DNA of 64,000 nt from Streptomyces dangxiongensis (GCF_003675325.1 NZ_CP033073.1:4030001-4094000); one strand, 5' to 3'. Shown: positions 9,754-19,476, numbered from the stretch's first letter. Numbers and translations: made by a program. The notes: generated from the sequence alone by a model not told the origin.

Positions 9754-10651
9754 GCATTCCCCGGCAGCGCCCACCGGCGACCGGTCCCGCATCCACGACA
9801 TCGGCTACCGCGGCTACGACGGCCCCCGTCTCGGCCGCGCCTACGCCCGCCGCTCGCTGTACTCGCAGTCCCTGCGCGGCGCCTACGGCCTCGGCCGGTC
9901 GGTGAAGTCCAAGGTGCTGCCCATGCTGCTGTTCGCGGTGATGTGCGTGCCCGCCGCCATCATGGTGGCCGTCGCCGTCGCCACCAAGGCGCACGAACTG
10001 CCGGTGTCGTACACCCGTTACGCGATCACCATGCAGGCCGTGATCAGCCTGTACGTCGCCTCGCAGGCTCCCCAGGCGGTCTCGCGCGACCTGCGCTTCA
10101 AGACCGTACCGCTGTACTTCTCGCGGCCCATCGAGAGCATCGACTACGTCCGCGCGAAGTTCGCGGCGCTCGCCTCGGCCCTGTTCGTGCTCACCGGCGC
10201 CCCGCTGCTCGTGATGTACATCGGCGCGCTGCTGTCCAAGATGGGCTTCGCCCACCAGACCGAGAAATTCGGCCAAGGACTGGTCTGCGTGGCCCTGCTC
10301 TCCCTGCTCTTCGCCGGCATCGGCCTGGTCATCGCCGCCTTCACCCCGCGCCGGGGCTTCGGCATCGCCGCCGTCATCGCCGTGCTGACCATCTCCTACG
10401 GCGCCGTGTCCACGCTCCAGGCCATCGCCGACTCCCAGGGCAGCAGCGACGCCGTCCCGTGGATCGGCCTGTTCTCGCCGGTCACGCTGATCGACGGCGT
10501 GCAGCACGCCTTCCTCGGCGGCAGCTCCGGCTTCCCCGGCGGGGTCGGCCCGTCCAGCGGCGAGGGCGCCGTGTACGTCGTCCTCGTCCTGGCCCTGATC
10601 GCGGCCTGCTACGGCCTCCTGAACCGCCGCTACAAGAAGGTGGGACTGTGA
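9743..10651 (+). CDS. ABC-2 type permease
   Basis: A 302-residue membrane subunit with about six predicted helices (for example the stretches near residues 55-80, 145-170, 195-240 and 280-295), preceded by a soluble N-terminus with the motif IHDIGYRGYDGPRLGR, seen in this actinobacterial permease group. Start ATG 9743 overlaps the upstream ATPase stop by 11 bp. Its own stop overlaps the next start (GTGA), so the three genes are translationally coupled. Confidence 0.88.
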   Translation: MAVEHSPAAPTGDRSRIHDIGYRGYDGPRLGRAYARRSLYSQSLRGAYGLGRSVKSKVLPMLLFAVMCVPAAIMVAVAVATKAHELPVSYTRYAITMQAVISLYVASQAPQAVSRDLRFKTVPLYFSRPIESIDYVRAKFAALASALFVLTGAPLLVMYIGALLSKMGFAHQTEKFGQGLVCVALLSLLFAGIGLVIAAFTPRRGFGIAAVIAVLTISYGAVSTLQAIADSQGSSDAVPWIGLFSPVTLIDGVQHAFLGGSSGFPGGVGPSSGEGAVYVVLVLALIAACYGLLNRRYKKVGL

Positions 10652-11559
10652 CCACGCTCACCATCGACCACGTGTCCCGCTGGTTCGGCAACGTCGTCGC
10701 CGTCAACGACATCACCATGACCATCGGCCCCGGCGTCACCGGTCTGCTCGGCCCCAACGGCGCCGGGAAGTCCACCCTGATCAACATGATGGGCGGCTTC
10801 CTCGCGCCCTCCACCGGCACGGTCACCCTCGACGGGCAGCCGGTCTGGCGCAACGAGGCCATCTACCGGCACATCGGCATCGTCCCCGAGCGGGAGGCGA
10901 TGTACGACTTCCTCACCGGCCGCGAGTTCGTCGTCGCCAACGCCGAGCTGCACGGCCTGGGCGCCAAGGCGGCCCAGCGCGCCCTCGCCACGGTCGAGAT
11001 GGAGTACGCGCAGGATCGGAAGATCTCCACGTACTCCAAGGGCATGCGGCAGCGCGTGAAGATGGCGAGCGCCCTCGTCCACGACCCGTCGCTGCTCCTG
11101 CTGGACGAGCCGTTCAACGGCATGGACCCGCGTCAGCGCATGCAACTGATGGAGCTGCTGCGCAGGATGGGCGACGAGGGCCGCACGGTCCTGTTCTCCT
11201 CGCACATCCTCGAGGAGGTCGAGCAGCTCGCCCGGCACATCGAGGTCGTCGTCGCCGGGCGCCACGCGGCCAGCGGTGACTTCCGCCGGATCCGCCGGCT
11301 GATGACCGACCGCCCGCACCGCTACCTGGTGCGCTCCAGCGACGACCGCGCCCTCGCGGCCGCGCTGATCGCCGACCCGTCGACGTCCGGCATCGAGGTC
11401 GACGTGACCGAGGGCGCGCTGCGCGTCCAGGCCGTCGACTTCGGCCGTTTCACCGCCCTGCTGCCGAAGGTCGCCAGGGACCACGGCATCCGGCTGCTCA
11501 CGGTCTCGCCGTCCGACGAGTCCCTGGAGTCCGTCTTCTCGTACCTGGTCGCGGCGTAG
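10648..11559 (+). CDS. ABC transporter ATP-binding protein (second ATPase)
   Basis: A 303-residue ATPase starting at the GTG that overlaps the preceding permease stop (GTGA). Walker A is GPNGAGKST near residue 37, signature YSKGMRQRVKMASAL, Walker B LLLLDEPFNGMDP, switch His in FSSHILEEVE; the C-terminal 80 residues resemble the extra domain of the first ATPase. It is an ancient paralogue of the upstream ATPase, and the operon looks like a duplicated ATPase-permease pair that could form one asymmetric transporter. Confidence 0.9.
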   Translation: MTTLTIDHVSRWFGNVVAVNDITMTIGPGVTGLLGPNGAGKSTLINMMGGFLAPSTGTVTLDGQPVWRNEAIYRHIGIVPEREAMYDFLTGREFVVANAELHGLGAKAAQRALATVEMEYAQDRKISTYSKGMRQRVKMASALVHDPSLLLLDEPFNGMDPRQRMQLMELLRRMGDEGRTVLFSSHILEEVEQLARHIEVVVAGRHAASGDFRRIRRLMTDRPHRYLVRSSDDRALAAALIADPSTSGIEVDVTEGALRVQAVDFGRFTALLPKVARDHGIRLLTVSPSDESLESVFSYLVAA

Positions 11560-11566
11560 GAGGCCC

Positions 11567-12289
11567 ATGATGTATGACCCCACCGTCGCCCGACTCACCT
11601 ACCGGGCCCTGCTCGGCCGCCGCCGGGCCCTCATCCTCGGCGCGCTGCCGCTGCTGCTGATCGTGATCTCCGTGGCCGTGCGCGGCCTGACCGGAGCCGA
11701 CGACCAGACGGCGGCGGACGTCCTCGGCGGGTTCGCGCTCGCCACCATGGTGCCGATCATCGGTGTCATCGCGGGGACGGGCGCGATCGGACCGGAGATC
11801 GACGACGGCTCCGTCGTCTACCTGCTGTCCAAGCCGCTCAAGCGGCCCACCATCATCCTGACCAAGCTGATCGTCGCCGTCGCCGTCACCATGGTCTTCT
11901 CGGCGGTGCCGACCCTGATCGCCGGCCTGATCCTGAACGGCAACGGCCAGCAGATCGCCGTCGCCTACACGGTCGCCGCGCTGGTCTCCTCCATCGCCTA
12001 CTCGGCGCTGTTCCTGCTGCTCGGCACGGTCTCGCGGCACGCGGTGGTCTTCGGACTCGTCTACGCCCTGGTCTGGGAGGCGCTGTTCGGCTCCCTGGTA
12101 CCGGGTGCGCGCACGCTGAGCGTCCAGCAGTGGTCGCTGGCCGTCGCCCACAAGCTGGCCGGCGGGGACCTGGTGACCTCCGAGGTGAGCCTGCCGACGG
12201 CCACCGTGCTGCTGGTGGCGGTCACCGTGCTCGCCACCTGGTACGCCGGGCAGAAGCTGCGGGCGCTGAAGCTGGCGGGCGAGGAGTAG
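11567..12289 (+). CDS. ABC-2 type permease (second)
   Basis: A 240-residue membrane protein with about six helices, shorter than its partner at 9743-10651. It begins with YDPTVARLTYRALLGRRRA, then hydrophobic segments near 22-40, 55-75, 100-125, 140-170 and 205-225. The start ATG at 11567 (or the adjacent one at 11570) follows an AGGAGG-like site at the end of the upstream ATPase gene, only 7 bp after its stop. Last gene of the exporter operon; two hairpins follow. Confidence 0.86.
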   Translation: MMYDPTVARLTYRALLGRRRALILGALPLLLIVISVAVRGLTGADDQTAADVLGGFALATMVPIIGVIAGTGAIGPEIDDGSVVYLLSKPLKRPTIILTKLIVAVAVTMVFSAVPTLIAGLILNGNGQQIAVAYTVAALVSSIAYSALFLLLGTVSRHAVVFGLVYALVWEALFGSLVPGARTLSVQQWSLAVAHKLAGGDLVTSEVSLPTATVLLVAVTVLATWYAGQKLRALKLAGEE

Positions 12290-12329
12290 CCGCGGCGGGG
12301 CCGCCGGCGGCCCGACGGGAGGCCTGACG

Positions 12330-12410
12330 CCGGTCCGGGCGGAGTGTCCGGACCGGCTCCGCCCCGCGAACACCGTGAACAGGTACGGGGGCCGCGCGAG
12401 CGGCCCCCGT
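12330..12410. terminator. Two GC-rich hairpins between convergent genes
   Basis: Stem CCGGTCCGG/CCGGACCGG at 12330-12338/12348-12356, and a stronger stem ACGGGGGCCGC/GCGGCCCCCGT at 12385-12395/12400-12410 with a GCGA loop. They sit between the end of the ABC operon and the end of the convergent HAD gene, so they probably terminate both. Confidence 0.7.
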
Positions 12411-12455
12411 CGCATTCCGCGCCCGGTGCCGGGCCGCGGGCCCGACGCGCGAGCG

Positions 12456-13253
12456 CTATGCCAGCGACCGCTCCAGCACGACCGCGATGCCGTCGTCCTC
12501 GTTGGAGGCCGTCACCTCGTCGGCCACCGCCTTCAGTTCCTGGTGGGCGTTGGCCATGGCCACGCCCCGGGACGCCCAGGCGAACATCGGGATGTCGTTG
12601 GGCATGTCACCGAAGGCGATCGTGTCGGCGGCCTTCAGGCCGAGCCGGCGTGCGGCGAGGGACAGGCCCGTGGCCTTGGACAGGCCGAGCGGGAGCAGTT
12701 CCACGATGCCCTCGCCCGCCATGGCCACCGTGACGAAGCCGCCGGCCGCCCGCCGGGCGGCGTCCGCCAGCTCGTCGTCGCCCAGCGTCGGGTGCTGTAT
12801 GTAGACCTTGTTCAGCGGAGCGGCCCAGATGTCGGACGCGTCCGTGAACGGTGTCGCGGGGAGCCTGCCCGTGACCGCGTACCCCGGGCCCACCAGGACC
12901 TCGCCGTCCAGGCCGTCCCGGCTGGCCGCCAGGTACAGCGGGCCGACCTCGGCCTCGATCTTGGCCAGGGCCACGCCCGCCAGCTGCCGGTCCAGGGTGA
13001 CGGAGGTCAGCAGGCGGTGGCTGCCGGCGTCGTACACCTGGGCGCCCTGGCCGCAGACGGCGAGGCCGTCGTAGCCGAGGTCGTCCAGGATGTGCCGGGT
13101 CCAGGGCACCGCGCGGCCGGTGACGACGATGTGCGCGGCGCCCGCCGCGGTCGCCGCGTCGAGCGCGTCCCGGGTGCGCCGCGAGATCGACTCGTCGGAG
13201 CGCAGCAGCGTGCCGTCGAGGTCGGTGGCGATGAGCCCGTACGGGAAGGTCAC
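12456..13253 (-). CDS. Cof-type HAD superfamily hydrolase (second copy)
   Basis: A 265-residue HAD phosphatase with DLDGTLL near residue 10, VTGRAVPW (motif II), and [10 protein letters not shown] near 220 (motif IV). It resembles the gene at 3219-4109. Start is the GTG at 13253; the frame stays open upstream only because of an indel at the end of serS. With the true serS frame restored, serS stops at 13250 and overlaps this start as GTGA, so the two are translationally coupled. Confidence 0.9.
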   Translation of the reverse strand: MTFPYGLIATDLDGTLLRSDESISRRTRDALDAATAAGAAHIVVTGRAVPWTRHILDDLGYDGLAVCGQGAQVYDAGSHRLLTSVTLDRQLAGVALAKIEAEVGPLYLAASRDGLDGEVLVGPGYAVTGRLPATPFTDASDIWAAPLNKVYIQHPTLGDDELADAARRAAGGFVTVAMAGEGIVELLPLGLSKATGLSLAARRLGLKAADTIAFGDMPNDIPMFAWASRGVAMANAHQELKAVADEVTASNEDDGIAVVLERSLA

Positions 13254-14533
13254 CGGGACACCGGCTCCAGGACCTCGCGTCCGCCCAGGTAGGGGGCGCA
13301 GCACCTCGGGGACCCGGACGGAGCCGTCGGCAAGCTGGTGGTTCTCCAGGATCGCCACGATCGTGCGCGGTACGGCGCACAGCGTGCCGTTGAGCGTGGC
13401 GAGCGGCTTGACCTGCTTGCCGTCGCGGACCCGGATGGACAGGCGGCGGGACTGGAACTCGGTGCAGTCCGAGGTCGAGGTCAGCTCGCGGTACTTGCCC
13501 TGCGTCGGGATCCACGCCTCGCAGTCGTACTTGCGGGCGGCCGAGGAGCCGAGGTCACCGGAGGCGACGTCGATCACGCGGAACGGCAGCTCCAGCGACT
13601 CCAGCCACTGCTTCTCCCACGCCAGCAGGCGCTGGTGCTCGGCCTGCGAGTCCTCGGGAGCGACGTACGAGAACATCTCGACCTTGTCGAACTGGTGTAC
13701 GCGGAAGATGCCCCGCGTGTCCTTGCCGTGCGAGCCGGCCTCGCGGCGGAAGCAGGGCGAGAAGCCCGCGCGCGTACCGCAGCGGCAACTGGTCGGCGTC
13801 GATGATCTCGTCCATGTGGTAGGCCGCCAGCGGGACCTCGGAGGTGCCGACCAGGTAGAGGTCGTCCTTGTCGAGGTGGTAGACGTCCTGGGCGGCCTGG
13901 CCGAGGGAAGCCGGTGCCCGCCATGGACTGCGGGCGGACCAGCGCCGGGGTGAGCATCGGCGTGAAGCCGGCCGCGGAGGCCTGCGCGATCGCCGCGTTC
14001 ACCAGGGCCAGCTCCAGCAGGGCGCCGACACCGGTGAGGAAGTAGAAGCGGGAGCCGGAGACCTTGGCGCCGCGCTCGACGTCGATCGCGCCGAGCAGTT
14101 GGCCCAGCTCCAGGTGGTCCCTGGGCTCGAAGCCCTCGGCACCGAAGTCACGGATCGTGCCGTGCGTCTCCAGCGTGACGAAGTCCTCCTCGCCGCCGAC
14201 GGGCACGTCGGGGTGGACGAGGTTGCCGAGCCGGAGCAGCAGCTCCTGGGTCTCGGTGTCGGCCGCGTCGCGCTCGGCGTCGGCGGCCCTGACGTCGGCC
14301 TTGAGCTGCTCGGCACGCTTGAGCAGCTCGGCCCTCTCGTCGGGGGAGGCCTTGGGGATCAGCTTGCCGAGCTGCTTCTGCTCGGCGCGCAGTTCGTCGA
14401 AGCGGACGCCGGATGACCTGCGCCGCTCGTCGGCAGACAGGAGGGCGTCGACGAGCGCGACGTCCTCTCCACGGGCGCGCTGGGACGCGCGCACACGGTC
14501 GGGGTCCTCACGGAGCAGGCGAAGGTCAATCAC
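13250..14533 (-). pseudogene. serS: Seryl-tRNA synthetase, interrupted by three apparent frameshifts
   Basis: Charges tRNA-Ser with serine. From the GTG at 14533 the frame gives the SerRS N-terminal coiled-coil arm and part of the class II core ([14 protein letters not shown], then MAGTGF). It then shifts at 13905-13907, where a G run is one base longer than the family reading requires (expected FLGQAAQ). A second shift occurs at about 13765-13774 in a CG repeat after LPLRYA, before the motif-2 reading [20 protein letters not shown]. The third is at 13292-13296, a 5-G run that should be 4, restoring [14 protein letters not shown] and a stop at 13250. Motif 3 ([20 protein letters not shown]) is intact. 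All three are +1 errors in an essential gene, so sequencing error is the likeliest cause. Followed by a coupled HAD gene. Confidence 0.88.
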
Positions 14534-14728
14534 GGGGCCAAGGCTACCGGTGCCCGGTCGCCGCTCACGAATCACTATTCCGGGGTGTTGCGATTCGCCG
14601 CTTACGTTCCGTTATGCACTAATTGCCGAACGTGTCAAGGAAAAGCATCCCACTCCCTGGGACGGGCCACGCTCCGACCGCCGCGTTGACCGGATTCCCT
14701 TTGCGGCGGACGGGATTTGGCGGCCCGG

Positions 14729-15042
14729 TTGTCCACAGAGATCCGCACCCTCCGAAAAGTTATCCACAGGCTGTGTGGAAGATCTGTGGATTTCTGAATT
14801 GATCACTCCGGAAACCCCGGATCGGCTGAAGAATTCCCGGGTCAAACCCCATCGACACCCACGTTCGGGTGGAAAACGGTCGCCCTAAAAGATGAATCGA
14901 AGCAAACGGATGAGCGAAGGGTGGCCCTATGGAGGGTGGCGGTGCCGGAGTGGTGTAGGGCGATTTGTCGACCCGTCGGGCCCCCCACTGTCGACTTGTC
15001 CCCAGGTCGAGAAGGGCACCTGTGGATAACTCCTGTGGATAA
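14729..15042. promoter_or_regulatory. Cluster of four DnaA-box-like 9-mers between serS and pheA
   Basis: The 545-bp gap 14534-15078 has no gene. It holds TTGTCCACA at 14729-14737 and TTATCCACA at 14760-14768 on the + strand, and TGTGGATAA at 15021-15029 and 15034-15042 (inverse orientation), plus weaker relatives near 14774-14788 and 14996. Two tight pairs in opposite orientation about 250 bp apart are more than expected by chance in such GC-rich DNA. Possible DnaA titration or regulatory region; it also contains the serS promoter. Confidence 0.5.
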
Positions 15043-15078
15043 CGTTGGTATCCAGGTACGACCGCTGGAACGGCCGGC

Positions 15079-16011
15079 TCAGAACCGGCCGTCCTGGCAG
15101 CGCGCCACCCAGTCCGACGCCGCCATGAACTCCTCGTCCGACGTCCCCGGCAGCGTCGGACGGACCGCGTCCGGCGTGATGTCCGCGCGCGGATAGGAAC
15201 CCAGGAAACGCACCTGGAGGCAGACGCGTTTCAGGCCCATCAGCGTCTCCGCCATCCGCCGGTCGGCGATATGGCCCTCGGCGTCGATGCAGAAGCAGTA
15301 GTTGCCGATACCGGCGCCGGTCGGCCGGGACTGGAGCAGCATGAGGTTGATGCCGCGCGAGGCGAACTCGCCGAGCAGGTCGCGCAGGGCACCGGGGTGG
15401 TCGTCCCGCTGCCACAGCACCACCGACGTCTTGTCGGCACCGGTCGGCGCGGCGGGCCGGGCGGGGCGGCCGACCAGCACGAACCGGGTCTGGGCGTTCT
15501 CCGCGTCGTGGATGCCGGTCTCCAGCGCCTCCAGGCCGTACCGGGCGGCGGCGAACTCACCGGCGAACGCGGCGTCGTAGCGGCCCTCCTGGACCAGGCG
15601 GGCGGCGTCCGCGTTGGAGGCGGCCGACTCCCACACCGCCTCCGGGAGGTGGGCGCGCAGCCAGTTGCGCACCTGCGGCTGGGCCGCGGGATGGGCGGAG
15701 ACGGTCTTGATGTCCGTGAGCTTCGTGCCGGGCCGGACCAGCAGCGCGAAGGTGATGGACAGCAGCACCTCGCGGTAGATCGTCAGCGGCGCGCCCGCGA
15801 CCAGCTCGTCCAGGGTGGTGGTGATCCCGCCCTCGACCGAGTTCTCGATCGGCACGAACGCGGCCTCGGCCTCGCCGGCCCGTACCGCGTCCAGCGCGGA
15901 CTGCACCGACACGTACGGGATCAGCTCCCGGGTGGCCGCCTCCGGAAGCGTGCGCAGGGCGACCTCCGTGAAGGTGCCCTCCGGGCCGAGATAGGCATAG
16001 CTCGCTGGCAT
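15079..16011 (-). CDS. pheA: Prephenate dehydratase
   Basis: Converts prephenate to phenylpyruvate in phenylalanine synthesis. A 310-residue monofunctional PheA: N-terminal YLGPEGTFTE, VPIENSVEGG substrate-loop near residue 58, and the catalytic-site TRF (NAQTRFVLVG) near 173, followed by a C-terminal ACT domain with QSRPTGAGIGNYCFCID near 227, the Phe-binding ESRP equivalent, implying feedback inhibition. Length is normal for actinobacteria. It is downstream of dtpA on the same strand with a 170-bp gap, so probably has its own promoter. Confidence 0.95.
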   Translation of the reverse strand: MPASYAYLGPEGTFTEVALRTLPEAATRELIPYVSVQSALDAVRAGEAEAAFVPIENSVEGGITTTLDELVAGAPLTIYREVLLSITFALLVRPGTKLTDIKTVSAHPAAQPQVRNWLRAHLPEAVWESAASNADAARLVQEGRYDAAFAGEFAAARYGLEALETGIHDAENAQTRFVLVGRPARPAAPTGADKTSVVLWQRDDHPGALRDLLGEFASRGINLMLLQSRPTGAGIGNYCFCIDAEGHIADRRMAETLMGLKRVCLQVRFLGSYPRADITPDAVRPTLPGTSDEEFMAASDWVARCQDGRF

Positions 16012-16062
16012 GCCCTCACCCTAATGGCCGCGTGGCCGGCCGGTCCCGCCGTCTCACGGGAT

Positions 16063-16078
16063 CCACCCGGCCGGGTGG
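16063..16078. promoter_or_regulatory. 16-bp perfect palindrome between dtpA and pheA
   Basis: CCACCCGGCCGGGTGG, with no central spacer, lies about 50 bp upstream of the pheA start and about 105 bp after the dtpA stop. It could be a pheA operator or a terminator stem for the copper operon; sequence alone does not decide. Confidence 0.35.
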
Positions 16079-16181
16079 TTTCAACCAGGAACGTCCCACG
16101 GACGGGTGCCGATGTGCGTACGCGGTCTCAGCCCTCCGGCAGCCGTCGCCCGGCACTGCCAGGCCGCACGGGCGGCGGCGG

Positions 16182-17462
16182 TCAGCCCTCCAGCAGGCGC
16201 TGCCCCACGTACTCGCCCTCGGCCGCGCCGCCCGGCACCGCGAACAGCCCGCTCGCCTCGTGGCGGATGTACTTCGACAGCGCGTCGCCCCGGTCGAGCT
16301 TGCGCTGCACCGGCACGAAGCCGCGCAGCGGGTCCGCCTGCCAGCAGACGAAGAGGAGGCCGGCGTCGGGCGTGCCGTCGGGGCCGATCCCGTCGTGGTA
16401 GGAGAAGGGGCGCCGGAGCATGGCCGCGCCACCGTTCTTGTCGGGCCGGGTGATCCGGGCGTGCGCGGTGAGCGGGACGACGTACTCGCCGTCGGCGTCG
16501 GTCTTCTCCAGGTCCATAGGGGTCGTCTCGTCGCCCCCGGACAGCGGTGCCCCGTCGGCCTTGCGGCGCCCGATGACCTGCTGCTGCGCCGTCAGTGACA
16601 ACTTCTCCCAGTCGTCCAGGAGCATGCGGATCCGGCGTACGACGGCGTAGGAGCCGTTCGCCATCCACGTGGGCTCGCCCGACGCGGGCACGAAGATCCG
16701 CTTCTCGAAGTCGGTGTCGGCCGGCTTGGGGTTGCGGGTGCCGTCGAGCTGGCCCATGAGGTTGCGGGCCGTCATGGGGTGGGCCGTGGCGCCCGGAGTG
16801 CGGTTGAAGCCGTTCATCTGCCAGCGCACCCGTGCGGCCGAGCCCGCGTCCTTCTGGATCGCGCGCAGGGCGTGGAAGGCGACCAGGGCGTCGTTGGCAC
16901 CGATCTGCACCCACAGGTCGCCGTCGCTGCGCGCCCTGTCGAGGTGGTCGGAGGAGAAGTCCGGCAGCGGGTCGAGGGCGCCGGGCCGCTGCTTCTCCAG
17001 GCCGGTCCGCGCGAAGAAACCGCGACCGAAGCCGAAGGTGAGGGTCAGCGAGGAGGGACCCGCGTCCCGCGCCACGCCGGTGTCGTCGTGCGGGGCGGCC
17101 TCGCCCGCCATGAGCCGTCCGGCCGTCACCGACCAGCGGCGCAGCAGGGCCGCCGCCTCCCTGCGGCCCGCGCCCGCCGTCAGGTCGAAGGCGACGAGAT
17201 GGCCGCAGGCCTGGAGCCCCTCGGTGATGCCGGGCTGATGTTTCCCGTGAAACATCACCCGGCCGGAGCCCACCGAGGACAGCGGAGCGGCCTGGGCGGG
17301 CGCGGCGGCGTAGCCCGCGGCGCCGCCCGCCGCGCCGAGCGCGAGCCCGGTGGCGCCGGCCGTGCCGAGCAGGGCGCGCCGGGAGACCCCGCGCGCCCCG
17401 GACACCGGCCCGGCCACCGGCGTGCCGGGCGTACGGGTCTGCGGGAGGGACTGGTCGGGCAT
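16182..17462 (-). CDS. dtpA: Tat-exported DyP-type heme peroxidase (DtpA)
   Basis: Extracellular dye-decolourising peroxidase, 426 residues. The N-terminus has a twin-arginine signal (SRRALLGTAG near residue 28, hydrophobic stretch, AAAPAQA cleavage region). The DyP signature GQLDGTRNP (GxxDG) lies near 240, and further heme-pocket arginines follow, as in AVVRRIRMLLDDW. In S. lividans the equivalent DtpA acts with Sco and ECuC in extracellular copper delivery to the morphogenesis oxidase GlxA (established knowledge); the same gene neighbours are present here. It is 6 bp downstream of copCD, so cotranscribed. Confidence 0.9.
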   Translation of the reverse strand: MPDQSLPQTRTPGTPVAGPVSGARGVSRRALLGTAGATGLALGAAGGAAGYAAAPAQAAPLSSVGSGRVMFHGKHQPGITEGLQACGHLVAFDLTAGAGRREAAALLRRWSVTAGRLMAGEAAPHDDTGVARDAGPSSLTLTFGFGRGFFARTGLEKQRPGALDPLPDFSSDHLDRARSDGDLWVQIGANDALVAFHALRAIQKDAGSAARVRWQMNGFNRTPGATAHPMTARNLMGQLDGTRNPKPADTDFEKRIFVPASGEPTWMANGSYAVVRRIRMLLDDWEKLSLTAQQQVIGRRKADGAPLSGGDETTPMDLEKTDADGEYVVPLTAHARITRPDKNGGAAMLRRPFSYHDGIGPDGTPDAGLLFVCWQADPLRGFVPVQRKLDRGDALSKYIRHEASGLFAVPGGAAEGEYVGQRLLEG

Positions 17463-17468
17463 GGTGGT

Positions 17469-19463
17469 TCAGCCGATCTGCGCGTGCTTGGAGACGGTCG
17501 TCTGGTCGATGTCGGAGGTGCGGACCTTGACGGCGACGGTCCAGTCGCCGGCCATCGGAATCTGCACCTCGCTCGCCGACCAGTGCCCGGTGGTGATGTG
17601 GTCGGGGGTCACGGGCAACGGGCCGACCTTCTTCGCCGCCAGGGTGAAGGAGACCTTCACCTCCGGGACGTCGAAGGCCCGGCCGTTGGGGCGCTGGACG
17701 TAGACGTGCATCTCGTTGCCGCCCACGCGCGCGGGGTCGAGGTCGAGGCTGACGACGCCCTTGCCGTCGGTGCCGCCGGTGTCGAAGGGCATGTCCAGGG
17801 TGAGGGCCCCGGAGGGGGCCGAGGTGGCGGAGCCGGACGCGGCCGAGGTGGCGGCCCTGGCCTCCTGCTCGGTGCGGCCCGGCTCGGTCTGGGTCAGCGC
17901 GGTGGTGACGGCGAGCAGCGCCAGGGCGACGCCGGTCTCGGCGAGCACCGAGCGACGCAGGCCGGCGCGGTGCGGGTCGGCGTCGCGCAGCCGCTTCTGC
18001 CGGGCGGCGTCGACGGCCGCGCGCTGCCGGGCGAGCTGGGCGGCACGCCGGAAGTCACCTGAACCGGCACCGGCCGCCTGGTCGGCACGGGCACCGGCCT
18101 TCTGGTCGGCACGGGCACCGGCGCCTTGCCCGGCACCGGCGCCGGAGCCATCGTCGGCACGGGTCGCCCTGGACGCGGTGACCTGTTCCCTGGCCCGGTC
18201 CTTCTTCGCCTTCCCGGTGCGGACGGCCGGGTCCGTGAGCTGGGCCGTCCAGCGCCGGGACAGCGCCGCGACACCGACCAGCAGCGCCACCAGCGCGATC
18301 TTGGCCAGCAGTAGCTGCCCGTACCGCGTGTCGGTGAACGCCGACCACGAGCCGAGCTGCCGCCAGGACTGGTAGACGCCGGTGGCGACGAGCGCCAGGA
18401 CGGAACCGGAGGCCACCCGGGAGAACCGCTGTACGGCGGCGCGCCCGACCGGGGTCTCGGCGGGCGCCCGGTACAGGGCGACCAGCAGTGCGGTGAGCCC
18501 GCCCAGCCAGGCGGCGACGGCCAGCAGATGGACGACGTCGACCGGCATGGCGATGCCCGGCTGGAGCCCGGTGGAGGCGTGTTCGGCCATCGCCCAACTG
18601 GTCGCCAGTCCGGCCGCGACGACGCCCCCGCCGACCGCGAGGCCGAAGGTCAGGTCGCGCTTCTCCTGCGGCTCCTCGCGCCGGGTGTAGGTGCCGAAGA
18701 GAACGGCGACGAACAGCGCGGCGGCGGCGGCGAGCAGCAGCAGCCGCGAGACCAGCGCGGCACCGGTCTTGGTCTGGAGCACCTGGCCGAGCAGACCGAG
18801 GTCGAAGACATCGGCGAGCTTGCCGGAGGTGGTGTACGAGCCGCGCAGGAGCAGCAGCCACAGGGTGGCCGCGGTCAGCGCGACCCAGCCGCCGGCCACC
18901 AGCCGTTGCAGGGCCCGTACGCCCGCGCCGCGCTGCCAGCAGGCGAGCACGAACGCCGCGCCGCCGGCGAGCACGAGGAAACCGGCGTAGGACACGTACC
19001 GTCCGAACGCGTACAGCCCGCCCACCACTCCGCCGCCCGCGGCCGGTCCGGTGCCCTGCACGACGGTCTGCGAGGGCGCGCCGATGGAGAAGGTGTAGGC
19101 GCCGGAGACGGGATGGCTGTCTGCCGAGACGACCTGGTAGGTGACGGTGTAGGTGCCCTTGCCGAGGCCGTTCCTGAGCCGCACGGCGTACGTCGTCCCG
19201 CTGATGTTCGCCGGGCTGCCCGTCTGGACCGGCCTGCCCCGGGGGTCGAGGACGCGCAGGGAGTCGTCGTTCATCGCCACCTTCTCGGAGAAGGTGAGCG
19301 ACACCTGGGTGGGTGCCTTGTCGGCCACCACCCCCTGCGCGGGGTCGCTGCCGGTCAGTGCCGCGTGCGCGGAGGCCGGTCCGGCGCCCGCGAGCAGCGC
19401 GCCGGTGACGGCGAGCAACAACAGCACCAGGTACCGCAGGCGGGGGGTGATGGTCCGGGTCAC
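17469..19463 (-). CDS. CopC-CopD fusion copper protein (YcnJ-like)
   Basis: A 664-residue membrane protein. Signal peptide at residues 1-32 ending PASAHAAL; mature N-terminus His-Ala as in CopC, whose N-terminal His binds copper. The CopC domain spans about 33-125 (SLTFSEKVAMNDDSLRVLDPRGRPV). CopD transmembrane helices occupy about 150-420, then a cytosolic low-complexity Ala/Gly/Asp/Gln stretch (near 440-470), another helix near 515-535, and a C-terminal soluble domain (about 550-664) resembling YtkA-like modules. Predicted copper binding and import. Between ecuC and dtpA with 13- and 6-bp gaps. Confidence 0.88.
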   Translation of the reverse strand: MTRTITPRLRYLVLLLLAVTGALLAGAGPASAHAALTGSDPAQGVVADKAPTQVSLTFSEKVAMNDDSLRVLDPRGRPVQTGSPANISGTTYAVRLRNGLGKGTYTVTYQVVSADSHPVSGAYTFSIGAPSQTVVQGTGPAAGGGVVGGLYAFGRYVSYAGFLVLAGGAAFVLACWQRGAGVRALQRLVAGGWVALTAATLWLLLLRGSYTTSGKLADVFDLGLLGQVLQTKTGAALVSRLLLLAAAAALFVAVLFGTYTRREEPQEKRDLTFGLAVGGGVVAAGLATSWAMAEHASTGLQPGIAMPVDVVHLLAVAAWLGGLTALLVALYRAPAETPVGRAAVQRFSRVASGSVLALVATGVYQSWRQLGSWSAFTDTRYGQLLLAKIALVALLVGVAALSRRWTAQLTDPAVRTGKAKKDRAREQVTASRATRADDGSGAGAGQGAGARADQKAGARADQAAGAGSGDFRRAAQLARQRAAVDAARQKRLRDADPHRAGLRRSVLAETGVALALLAVTTALTQTEPGRTEQEARAATSAASGSATSAPSGALTLDMPFDTGGTDGKGVVSLDLDPARVGGNEMHVYVQRPNGRAFDVPEVKVSFTLAAKKVGPLPVTPDHITTGHWSASEVQIPMAGDWTVAVKVRTSDIDQTTVSKHAQIG

Positions 19464-19476
19464 GGTGGTCCCTCCC

